Below, in pieces: positions 56,649-64,000 of a stretch of DNA of 64,000 nucleotides. A model generated the notes under the pieces. It was given only the letters and a program-made list of their open reading frames with translations, made no database searches and was not told the origin of the DNA. The stretch's first letter is position 1, and the number at the start of each line of letters is the position of its first letter. The position numbers and the translations under genes are program-made. The DNA lies in assembly GCA_902760955.1 (NCBI GenBank), contig CACWIG010000002.1:1-64000 (forward strand), given 5' to 3'. The stretch is from an uncultured Ruminococcus sp. GTDB lineage: Bacteria; Bacillota; Clostridia; Monoglobales; Monoglobaceae.

Positions 56649-58076
56649 TCAACCTTCGCTTATTTTATTTTCAAATCTGCTCTTTTGAGTAAACTTGGGT
56701 ATCTCTGTGGGATATTTGCCGTCAAAGCAAGCGGTGCAAAATCCGTCATTGGTTTGAGTCAACGCAAGTTTTTTGGTATTTTCTATACTTAAGAACACCA
56801 AACTGTCGGCTCCGACTATCTTAGCGACTTCTTCAACCGAATGATGTGATGAAATCAGATTTTCTTCCGAGTCTATGTCTGTGCCGTAATAACACGGATG
56901 TAGAAACGGCGGAGCAGAGATACGCATATGAATTTCTGCCGCACCTGCCTCACGCAAAAGTTTTACTATTTGAGCACAGGTTGTTCCCCTTACAATCGAG
57001 TCATCAATAAGAACTATACGCTTGCCGTCCACAACACTTTTTAGCGGATTCAGCTTTATACGCACTTGATTAAGACGGTTATCCTGCCCTGGCGAAATAA
57101 AAGTTCTGCCTATATATTTATTTTTTATCAGTCCGATTTCATATGGAATACCTGACCTCTTTGAATATCCTACTGCCGCATCAAGTCCCGAATCAGGCAC
57201 ACCGATTACAACATCAGCATCGGTGGGCTGTTCTTCGTACAAATATTCCCCTGCTTTTACTCTCGCATTGTGGACACTTACACCATCAATGACAGAATCG
57301 GGACGTGCAAAGTATATATATTCAAAAACACAAGTGCTTTTAGGCACAGTGTTGCAATGCTCCTCTATGCTTTTTATTCCGTCTTTGCTGAATATAACAA
57401 TTTCGCCAGGCTTAATATCTCTGATAAATTTTGCACCCACCGAGTCCAACGCACAGCTCTCTGATGCAACTATATATGTTCCGTCAGGCATTTCACCATA
57501 GCACAACGGATGAAAGCCGTGCTTATCACGGACAGCAATCATTTTGGCAGGCGACATAACAAGCAGAGAATACGCACCCTTTAAACGATACATTGTTTTG
57601 CATACGGCTTCTTCTATGCTCTTTGACTTTATTCTCTCTTGTGTAATAGTATATGAGATTACCTCTGTATCGGAAGTGGTGTGAAAGATTGAACCGTTTT
57701 CTTCAAATTCACATCTCAACTCGTAGGAATTTGTCAAATTTCCGTTATGTGCCAACGCCATTCTGCCCTTACTGTGATTTACAACTATGGGCTGTGCGTT
57801 ATTTCTGTCGTTTGTACCTGTTGTTGCATATCTGACGTGGCCTATTGCCATATTACCCTTGCCCAAAGCCCTGAGGTTGTCTGCCGAAAAAACATCACAT
57901 ACAAGTCCTAAGTCCTTGTATGTGCTAAAAACTCCATCATCATTTACGGTTATACCGCAGGACTCCTGACCTCTGTGCTGAAGTGCATAAAGTCCTCGGT
58001 ACACTATGCTTGATACATCTGTTGTATTTTCTGCAAACAGTCCAAAAACACCACATTCCTCTTTAATATCAGCCAT
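56649..58076 (-). CDS. purF: Amidophosphoribosyltransferase
   Basis: First enzyme of purine synthesis, moving glutamine nitrogen to PRPP. The propeptide MADIKEE precedes the nucleophile in CGVFGLF; ALQHRGQES and the PRPP site VLIDDSIVRGTT-type segment (RIVLIDDSIVRGTT) are present. Cysteines in STCVFEYIYF, HPCYYG and FCTACFDGKYP match the [4Fe-4S] ligands of the B. subtilis enzyme, so it is the oxygen-sensitive, processed type. ATG 58076 is chosen as it gives the usual short propeptide; TTG 58094 and GTG 58085 are in frame. It follows dapL closely, an unusual partner for a purine gene. Confidence 0.95.
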   Translation of the reverse strand: MADIKEECGVFGLFAENTTDVSSIVYRGLYALQHRGQESCGITVNDDGVFSTYKDLGLVCDVFSADNLRALGKGNMAIGHVRYATTGTNDRNNAQPIVVNHSKGRMALAHNGNLTNSYELRCEFEENGSIFHTTSDTEVISYTITQERIKSKSIEEAVCKTMYRLKGAYSLLVMSPAKMIAVRDKHGFHPLCYGEMPDGTYIVASESCALDSVGAKFIRDIKPGEIVIFSKDGIKSIEEHCNTVPKSTCVFEYIYFARPDSVIDGVSVHNARVKAGEYLYEEQPTDADVVIGVPDSGLDAAVGYSKRSGIPYEIGLIKNKYIGRTFISPGQDNRLNQVRIKLNPLKSVVDGKRIVLIDDSIVRGTTCAQIVKLLREAGAAEIHMRISAPPFLHPCYYGTDIDSEENLISSHHSVEEVAKIVGADSLVFLSIENTKKLALTQTNDGFCTACFDGKYPTEIPKFTQKSRFENKISEG

Positions 58077-58095
58077 CGTATTCACCGCTTTCAAA

Positions 58096-59283
58096 TTATT
58101 TTTTGAGCTTATCTTCTATTCTCTTTAATGCTTCCTTTGTTCTTTCAATATTGCCAAAGCCTGACAGACGGAAGTAACCCTCGCCGTTTTCGCCAAAGCC
58201 TGCTCCAGGTGTGCCGACTATATTACATTCTTTTAATAAGAAGTCAAAGAAATCCCAGCTCTTCATATCCGACGGGCACTTGAGCCATATATACGGACTG
58301 TGTTTTCCGCCATAGTATTTAATACCTAAGCTGTCAAAGGTTTGCATCATATTCTCTGTGTTTGTTCGATAATAGTTTATGTTTTCACAAATCTCGCTAT
58401 ATCCCTCATCAGTAAACACAGCGGCAGCGGCTCTTTGAACAACGTAAGATACGCCGTTAAACTTGGTTGACTGTCTGCGTTTCCACATATCAAGAAGCTT
58501 CATTCCGTCGGCTTCAAGCTCTTTTGGAATAACAGTATAACCGCATCTCACACCCGTAAAGCCTGCTGTTTTTGAGAATGAGCAAAACTCTATTGCACAC
58601 TTTCTTGCACCTTCTACCTGGAAAATACTTCTCGGCAGTTCTATGTCCGATATGAACATCTCATATGCGGCATCATAGAGTATAACAGAATTGTTTGCAA
58701 GTGCAAAGTCAACCCAAATCTTTAACTGTTCCTTGGAGTACACCTCTCCCGTAGGATTGTTAGGTGAACAAATATAAATTATATCTGCCTTGTCCTTCTC
58801 TGTGGGCATTGGCAAAAATCCGTTTTCTGCATTTGCAGAAATAAATTTTACCTCTCTGCCTGCCATAATATTAGTATCAAGGTAAACAGGATATACAGGG
58901 TCGGGAATAAGAACTGTGTTATCCGTATCAAATATATCTAAGATATTTGCGGTATCCTCTTTGGCTCCGCAGGTAACTATTATCTCTGAGGTATCAACCT
59001 CTACACCTATATGCTTGCTGTAATGATACTTGATTGCATCAAGCAAAAAGTCCTCGCCAAAACTTTCGGGGTATCCGTGGAAAGAATTGATATCGCTCAT
59101 TTCCTCTGATGCGGCAATCATCTCTTTAACTGCCGATTTGCAAAGGGGAAGGGTGACATCACCTATTCCCATACGGATTATGTCAGCATCAGGATTTTCT
59201 TTCTTGTACTTTTCTGTGCGTTCGGCAATATTTTTAAAAAGGTATGAGGGTTTTAAATTCAGATAATTTTTATTAATTTTCAT
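58096..59283 (-). CDS. dapL: LL-diaminopimelate aminotransferase
   Basis: Converts tetrahydrodipicolinate directly to LL-diaminopimelate with glutamate, the short DAP route found in Clostridia, chlamydiae and plants. Class I/II PLP aminotransferase of 395 residues; IIRMGIGDVTLPL start, SPNNPTGEVYS, and PLP lysine in CSFSKTAGFTGVRCGYT. It is next to dapF, which acts on its product. ATG behind GGAGG. Confidence 0.95.
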   Translation of the reverse strand: MKINKNYLNLKPSYLFKNIAERTEKYKKENPDADIIRMGIGDVTLPLCKSAVKEMIAASEEMSDINSFHGYPESFGEDFLLDAIKYHYSKHIGVEVDTSEIIVTCGAKEDTANILDIFDTDNTVLIPDPVYPVYLDTNIMAGREVKFISANAENGFLPMPTEKDKADIIYICSPNNPTGEVYSKEQLKIWVDFALANNSVILYDAAYEMFISDIELPRSIFQVEGARKCAIEFCSFSKTAGFTGVRCGYTVIPKELEADGMKLLDMWKRRQSTKFNGVSYVVQRAAAAVFTDEGYSEICENINYYRTNTENMMQTFDSLGIKYYGGKHSPYIWLKCPSDMKSWDFFDFLLKECNIVGTPGAGFGENGEGYFRLSGFGNIERTKEALKRIEDKLKK

Positions 59284-59294
59284 AATTTCCTCCG

Positions 59295-60143
59295 TTAAAT
59301 ATTAATACTTCCCGAAAATACCGTGACAGCTCCGCCTGTCATAGTAATTCCGTTTTCACCATAGCTAATTGTCAAATCTCCGCCTCTTAAGGTGACGGTG
59401 ACATCTGTGTCCATTTCGCAAAGTCCGCATTTACAAGCGGCGGCAACAGATGCACAAGCACCTGTTCCGCAGGCAAAGGTTTCGCCGCTTCCTCTCTCCC
59501 ATACACGCATTTCAAGATGAGTATTGTCAATCTTTTTGATAAATTCCGTATTAACTTTTTCAGGGAATATTTTGTCATTCTCTATCTTTTTGCCGACTGC
59601 CTCAATATCAAAATTCCATATATCAAAATCGTCGGGGACAAAGATTACACAGTGAGGATTACCCATACTTACACAGGTTATTGTTCTGTCCTCTCCGCCC
59701 ACAAAAACTTTTTTATTGATAATCGGCTTATCTCCGTTGTCGATTACAGGAATTAGTGCAGGCTCGTAAACGGGAATACCCATATCTACTGAGGCACTGC
59801 AATCCTCGCCGTCAAAATGCAAATTAATTGTTTTTATTCCCGAAAGAGTTTCAATCTTAAGGGGGTTGTTTAAGCTGATTTTGTTATCGTGAACAAAGCG
59901 TGCCACACAACGTATTCCGTTGCCGCACATTTTACCCTCACTTCCGTCTGCGTTGAACATACGCATTTTTGCATCTGCAACGCTTGATGGGCAGACGATA
60001 ATAAGACCGTCTGCCCCTATGCCAAAGTGCCTGTCAGATACTGTAACCGCAAGCTCGTTTGGATTTTCTATATTATATTCAAAACCGTTAACATAGACGT
60101 AGTCATTGCCACACCCGTGCATCTTGGTAAAATTCAAATCCAT
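59295..60143 (-). CDS. dapF: Diaminopimelate epimerase
   Basis: Interconverts LL- and meso-DAP with two cysteines acting as acid and base. Both are visible: MCGNGIRCVARF and ETFACGTGACASVAA; the start FTKMHGCGNDYVYV is canonical. 282 residues from ATG 60143, six bases after GGAG. Upstream GTG 60176 would add [11 protein letters not shown], identical in its first ten residues to the possible leuC extension; it arises from the shared leader element and is judged non-coding. The element (60144-60325) separates it from asnB. Confidence 0.96.
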   Translation of the reverse strand: MDLNFTKMHGCGNDYVYVNGFEYNIENPNELAVTVSDRHFGIGADGLIIVCPSSVADAKMRMFNADGSEGKMCGNGIRCVARFVHDNKISLNNPLKIETLSGIKTINLHFDGEDCSASVDMGIPVYEPALIPVIDNGDKPIINKKVFVGGEDRTITCVSMGNPHCVIFVPDDFDIWNFDIEAVGKKIENDKIFPEKVNTEFIKKIDNTHLEMRVWERGSGETFACGTGACASVAAACKCGLCEMDTDVTVTLRGGDLTISYGENGITMTGGAVTVFSGSINI

Positions 60144-60325
60144 AATAATCTCCATTCCGCCGCCCTGCGTCGGCACAAATAGTAATTAAATTTCTCTTAT
60201 CCGCAGGGCAAGGAATGATAAGAGATTATTACGCCCATGTGCGTTTCCGAAGGCTTGCCGAGGAAAATTTCGCACGGGCAATTAATTCCGCCGGAGGCAT
60301 AACGTGAAATGAACTTTCACGTTAT
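60144..60325 (-). promoter_or_regulatory. Structured leader element, copy 2 (dapF)
   Basis: A 182-nt homologue of 5943-6125. On the minus strand: 9-bp hairpin (60323-60315/60309-60301), GCCUCCGGCGGA, helix 60279-60271 with 60243-60233 (GCCC+GUGCG with CGCAC-AU-GGGC, same AU bulge), an inner hairpin of unrelated sequence, stem 60224-60217/60201-60194 with a 15-nt loop (60216-60202) complementary to 60169-60153, and SD GGAG (60153-60150). Compared with copy 1 the helix changes four base pairs, all compensated (A-U to C-G, C-G to G-C twice, G-C to U-A), and the loop-tail pairing has one (U-A to C-G). Confidence 0.8.
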
Positions 60326-60338
60326 GCTCCATTCCTTT

Positions 60339-61916
60339 TTATTTTCCGCTGTCGCCATAGTTCGAGAGAACTCGTGCCGACGGGTCATTTACATCACAGC
60401 CCTCCCAAGCCTTGTTGGGCATCCAGAAGTCAACAACCATTTCACTTTGATTTGGATAATACTTTTCAAAGATTTCACGATATAAAAGGGACTCCTTGGT
60501 GAACGGAACTGCGTGTGTATATTTCTGTATTTTTTCAGCGTATTCGCTGTCGGTGTAGTAGTTCTTAGCGTATTCCTGAAGATACCACACCATTGAATGT
60601 CCCACAGCATCCGAAAATGCCGCCTTTTCACGATACAAAATATCGTGGGGGAGATAGTCACCCTCAAAAGCGTGACGGAGCAAGTATTTACCCTTGCCGT
60701 ATTTGTTAAGTTTCTTTTCGGGGTCGATTGACATTACGTATTCAACAAAATCCAAATCACCGAAAGGTACACGTGCTTCCAAAGAGTTTACGGATATACA
60801 TCTGTCTGCACGCAGAACATCATACATATGAAGCTCTCTGACTCTCTTTTGCGACTCCTTTTGAAATTCCTCGGCAGATGGAGCAAAGTCGGTGTACTTA
60901 TAGCCAAACAATTCATCAGAAATCTCGCCTGTCAACAGAACTCGAATATCGGTGTTCTCGTGTATATATTTACATAAGAGATACATACCCATGCTTGCAC
61001 GGATAGTTGTAATATCATATGTGCCAAGCAGGTGAATTACATCATCAAGAGCCTCTAAAACATCGTCCTTAGTAATGATAACTTCTGTGTGGTCACTGCC
61101 GATATAGTCGGCAACCTGCTTTGCGTATTTTAAGTCAATGGCGTCCTCGCTCATACCGATTGCAAATGTTCTGATAGGCTTATCACTCTTTCTTGCGGCA
61201 ACTGCACATACCAGCGAAGAATCAAGACCACCTGAGAGAAGATAACCAACCTTTGCATCTGCCACAAGTCTTTTTTCTATGCCCGCAACAAGTTTGGTAT
61301 GAATTTTATCGCATATTGTTTCTAAATCGTCATAGCAAACCTCTTTAACGGCTGTCATATCACGATAGCATACAAATTTTCCGTCCTTGTAATAATGACC
61401 CGGGGGGAAGGGCATTACTTTATCGCATATGTCAATAAGGTTTTTCGCCTCGCTGGCAAAAACAATAACACCGTCTTTATCATAGCCGTAATATAAAGGT
61501 CTGATACCAATGGGGTCACGTGCGGCAATAAACCCGCCTGTCTTTGCATCATAGATTATCAATGCATATTCCGCGTCCAACTTTCCAAACATATCCGTGC
61601 CGTACTCCTTATACATAGGAAGAAGTATCTCGCAGTCAGAGTCGCTTTTAAAGGTATATTTAGCGGAAAGCTCCTTCTTTATTGCATCAAAGCCATAGAT
61701 TTCACCATTGCAAACAACATAGCTTCCGTCTAATTCAAAGGGTTGCATACCTGCTTCGGTAAGTCCCATAATAGCCAATCTGTGAAATCCCAGAAGGCCG
61801 TTGCCTGTGTCGATAATTCTCGAATCATCAGGACCTCTTGAAATAGTCCTTTCAAATCCTTTCTTAAACAAATCAAGAGTGGCACTGCTGCCACAATATC
61901 CCATAACAGAACACAT
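60339..61916 (-). CDS. asnB: Asparagine synthase (glutamine-hydrolysing)
   Basis: Makes asparagine from aspartate and glutamine. N-terminal Ntn glutaminase with nucleophile Cys2 (MCSVMGYCGSSA), RGPDDS and CNGEIYG; C-terminal synthetase with PP-loop SGGLDSS and GEISDELFGY. 525 residues. ATG 61916 puts Cys at position 2, with GGAGG nine bases upstream; an in-frame TTG at 61931 lies in the ribosome site. An Asn T-box precedes it. It reads through into dapF. Confidence 0.95.
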   Translation of the reverse strand: MCSVMGYCGSSATLDLFKKGFERTISRGPDDSRIIDTGNGLLGFHRLAIMGLTEAGMQPFELDGSYVVCNGEIYGFDAIKKELSAKYTFKSDSDCEILLPMYKEYGTDMFGKLDAEYALIIYDAKTGGFIAARDPIGIRPLYYGYDKDGVIVFASEAKNLIDICDKVMPFPPGHYYKDGKFVCYRDMTAVKEVCYDDLETICDKIHTKLVAGIEKRLVADAKVGYLLSGGLDSSLVCAVAARKSDKPIRTFAIGMSEDAIDLKYAKQVADYIGSDHTEVIITKDDVLEALDDVIHLLGTYDITTIRASMGMYLLCKYIHENTDIRVLLTGEISDELFGYKYTDFAPSAEEFQKESQKRVRELHMYDVLRADRCISVNSLEARVPFGDLDFVEYVMSIDPEKKLNKYGKGKYLLRHAFEGDYLPHDILYREKAAFSDAVGHSMVWYLQEYAKNYYTDSEYAEKIQKYTHAVPFTKESLLYREIFEKYYPNQSEMVVDFWMPNKAWEGCDVNDPSARVLSNYGDSGK

Positions 61917-61931
61917 ACTAAATTCCTCCAA

Positions 61932-62173
61932 AAATAAAATTCAGCTATATCCATAGGGCAAGTGCTGTAACCTGCGGTGCCACCTATTTTTATACTAACG
62001 GCTTCTGTCAAAGCCTTGCTAACTGACGTGTAGCATAACGGCGTGCCTACTTGAGCAACTGCTCTTTCGGTTTGCAGCTCATTGGGTGTTATTCATACGG
62101 ACTCTGCTATATGGCTCTCACCATCCCATACTCGCTGTGAGCGAACTTCCGTATTACTTATCCCAATTCAAAC
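61932..62173 (-). promoter_or_regulatory. T-box riboswitch for asparagine
   Basis: Stem I: base GUUUG/CAAAC (62173-62169, 62074-62070), then UUGGG/CCCAA (62166-62162, 62086-62082) across a kink-turn-like internal loop, then AUACGGA/UCCGUAU. The specifier loop reads GAAU-AAC-A with AAC (62090-62088), an Asn codon, facing AUAAGUA. The antiterminator is AUAGG, bulge UGGCACC (T-box 61985-61974), GCAGG pairing CUUGC and CCUAU. The bulge UGGC matches an acceptor ending GCCA, as in tRNA-Asn. No strong U-tract terminator is seen before the SD, so control may be translational. It begins only 11 nt after the amt stop. Confidence 0.92.
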
Positions 62174-62183
62174 GCTTTTAAAA

Positions 62184-63911
62184 TTATTCAACATCCTGAA
62201 GTGCGTCGTAGCCTTCTTCGCCTGTTCTTACTTTAACTACGTTCTCAACATCATATACGAATATCTTACCGTCACCGATATGACCCGTGTACAATGCCTT
62301 CTTTGCAGTTTCAATAACCGATCTTACAGGAATCTTACTTACTACTATGTCAACCTGAACCTTAGGCAAGAGATTTGTTTCAATCGGAACACCTCTGTAG
62401 TATTCAGGCTTACCCTTCTGCTGTCCGCAACCCATAACGTGTGAAACTGTCATACCTGTGATGCCAAGTTTAATCATTGCGTTCTTAAGGGTGTCAAAAC
62501 GTGACTCCTTACATACGATTTCAATCTTTGTGAACTTAGGAGCGCCATCAGCCTTCTCAAATGTCGGAACCTTTTTAACCTCAACTGCTTCGGCTACAGG
62601 AGTATCACCTGTAACAACAACTGTTTCTTCGCCGTAGTCTGCATACTTTTCAACAGATGCAACAAAGTCAGGATATGCACTCGGCAAGCCGTGTTCTGTT
62701 GAGTCAAGACCCATAATTTCTTCTTCAGGAGTTACTCTGAGTCCGTGGAACTTCTTAATCAATGTAAATGCAATCAGCATCATAATGGCTGTATATACAC
62801 CAACAGCTACAACGCCGAGAACCTGAATGCCGAAGAGTTCAAATGAACCTGTGTAGAAAAGACCTTCCAAACCTGCAGGAGCATCAGGATTAGCCAAAAG
62901 GCCAACAGCGATTGTACCCCAAACACCATTTGCCATATGTACACCAACAGCACCGACAGGGTCGTCAATGTGGAGCTTTAAGTCAAGGAACTCAACAACG
63001 AATACAACCAATATACCTGAAACAATACCTACAACAGATGCGCCGATTGCATCCAAAGCATCACAACCTGCTGTAATACCTACAAGACCTGCAAGAGATG
63101 CGTTAAGACACATTGAAACATCAGGCTTACCATTCTTAACCCAAGTATAAATCAAAGTTGTAACAGTTGCAACAGAAGGTGCAATAGTCGTTGTCAAGAA
63201 GATAGATGCCAGCTCTGACGGAGATGTAGCAGCAGCACCGTTAAATCCGTACCAACCGAGCCAAAGAATGAACACACCAAGTGCACCTAATGTAATTGAG
63301 TGACCAGGGATAGCATTAACCTTAGTAACCTTACCGCTCTTGTCCTTAACGTACTTACCAATTCTTGGGCCTAAGATGCAAGCACCAACAAGTGCTGCGA
63401 TACCGCCGACCATATGAATTGCACAAGAACCTGCGTAATCGTGGAAACCCATCTGTGAAAGCCAGCCGCCACCCCAAATCCAATGTGCTTCGATTGGGTA
63501 TACAATAAGTGAAATAATACCTGAGTAAATACAGTAAGCTGAGAACTTTGTTCTCTCTGCCATTGAACCTGAAACGATAGTTGCGGTTGTTGCACAGAAT
63601 ACTAAGTTAAATACAAATGTTGATGCACCTGTGAAAGAACCGTCTTCAGGGCTTGCAATAAAGTTTTTAAAGTTTGCCCACAAGTCCAGGTTAGGCTTAC
63701 CGATAAGTCCCATCAATGTATCCTCGCCCATCATAATTGTATAACCGAGCAGAGAGAATACGATTGTACCAATACAGAAGTCCATTAAGTTCTTCATTAT
63801 AATGTTGCCTGCATTCTTGGCTCTTGTAAAGCCTGTCTCAACCATTGCAAAGCCTGCCTGCATCCAAAATACTAATGCTGCACCAATTAAAAACCAAAAT
63901 TCTACTGTCAT
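62184..63911 (-). CDS. amt: Ammonium transporter fused to a PII (GlnK-like) domain
   Basis: 575 residues in two parts. Residues 1-395 are an Amt/MEP/Rh channel with about eleven membrane spans; the pore twin histidines are H166 (AIHMVGG) and H325 (GVHMANG). After a 60-residue linker, residues 460-575 are a PII domain with TGMTVSHVMGCGQQKGKPEY+YRG T-loop and GDGKIFVYD B-loop motifs. Amt and GlnK are normally separate, with GlnK plugging the channel. The residue equal to the uridylylation site Tyr51 of E. coli PII is Ile510. ATG 63911 after AAGGGAGTTG. It precedes the Asn T-box and asnB, a nitrogen-assimilation grouping. Confidence 0.93.
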   Translation of the reverse strand: MTVEFWFLIGAALVFWMQAGFAMVETGFTRAKNAGNIIMKNLMDFCIGTIVFSLLGYTIMMGEDTLMGLIGKPNLDLWANFKNFIASPEDGSFTGASTFVFNLVFCATTATIVSGSMAERTKFSAYCIYSGIISLIVYPIEAHWIWGGGWLSQMGFHDYAGSCAIHMVGGIAALVGACILGPRIGKYVKDKSGKVTKVNAIPGHSITLGALGVFILWLGWYGFNGAAATSPSELASIFLTTTIAPSVATVTTLIYTWVKNGKPDVSMCLNASLAGLVGITAGCDALDAIGASVVGIVSGILVVFVVEFLDLKLHIDDPVGAVGVHMANGVWGTIAVGLLANPDAPAGLEGLFYTGSFELFGIQVLGVVAVGVYTAIMMLIAFTLIKKFHGLRVTPEEEIMGLDSTEHGLPSAYPDFVASVEKYADYGEETVVVTGDTPVAEAVEVKKVPTFEKADGAPKFTKIEIVCKESRFDTLKNAMIKLGITGMTVSHVMGCGQQKGKPEYYRGVPIETNLLPKVQVDIVVSKIPVRSVIETAKKALYTGHIGDGKIFVYDVENVVKVRTGEEGYDALQDVE

Positions 63912-64000
63912 TTTAAATCAACTCCCTTAATAATGCACATATATTTTACTTAATTTATTTTTTATCTTACACCGAATAACAAATCACCGTATGTGGGGAA

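Overview
The window looks like a chromosomal segment of an AT-rich anaerobic Firmicute of class Clostridia, probably a gut Oscillospirales/Monoglobales-type organism. The evidence is the diaminopimelate aminotransferase route (DapL, DapF) together with a meso-DAP-type MurE, a PPi-type phosphofructokinase, FabK, HydE, SLH-anchored and BspA-LRR surface proteins, T-box leaders, and GGAGG ribosome sites with GTG/TTG starts. No finer placement is claimed. Nearly all genes lie on the minus strand, so operons read from high to low coordinates.

Layout. 1-9.7 kb: a branched-chain amino acid operon read as leader T-box, ilvA, ridA, leuA, leuC, leuD, leuB, ilvB, ilvN, ilvC (ilvC runs off the left edge). 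9.8-15 kb: an accessory stretch with an LRR/SGNH surface protein, MITE-like elements, REP-like palindromes and a lone hydE. 15-29.7 kb: the division and cell wall cluster mraZ, rsmH, ftsL, PBP2/spoVD, murE, murF, mraY, ftsW, murG, murA, ftsQ, ftsZ; murD, murC and ftsA are not in it. 30-38 kb: a fatty acid operon (marR/fabT-like, fabH, acpP, fabK, fabD, fabG, fabF, fabZ, accD, accA) without accB and accC. 38-45.6 kb: a WalJ-type hydrolase, a second murA, an amidase, an AraC-regulated sugar isomerase/oxidoreductase pair, a TSCPD protein and PPi-PFK. 45.6-53.5 kb: rpoC and rpoB under their own consensus promoter. 53.5-56.6 kb: an SLH-anchored phosphodiester glycosidase and a 5'-truncated REP-associated transposase. 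56.6-64 kb: amt-PII fusion, Asn T-box, asnB, dapF, dapL, purF.

Regulation visible in the sequence: a Leu T-box (candidate specifier CUC, acceptor-matching UGGU, terminator/antiterminator) before ilvA; an Asn T-box (specifier AAC, UGGC matching a G73 tRNA) between amt and asnB; a 10-bp-phased MraZ-box-like array behind the mraZ promoter; a 20-bp palindrome on the -35 of the fab operon promoter.

The most interesting signal is a structured element of about 182 nt present twice, 54 kb apart, immediately upstream of leuC and of dapF. The copies keep the same fold through four fully compensated base-pair changes in one helix, and a fifth in a loop-to-tail pairing that abuts the Shine-Dalgarno sequence. 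It is either an unrecognised translation-controlling RNA or a structured mobile element that delivers a ribosome binding site. I do not recognise it as a known riboswitch class.
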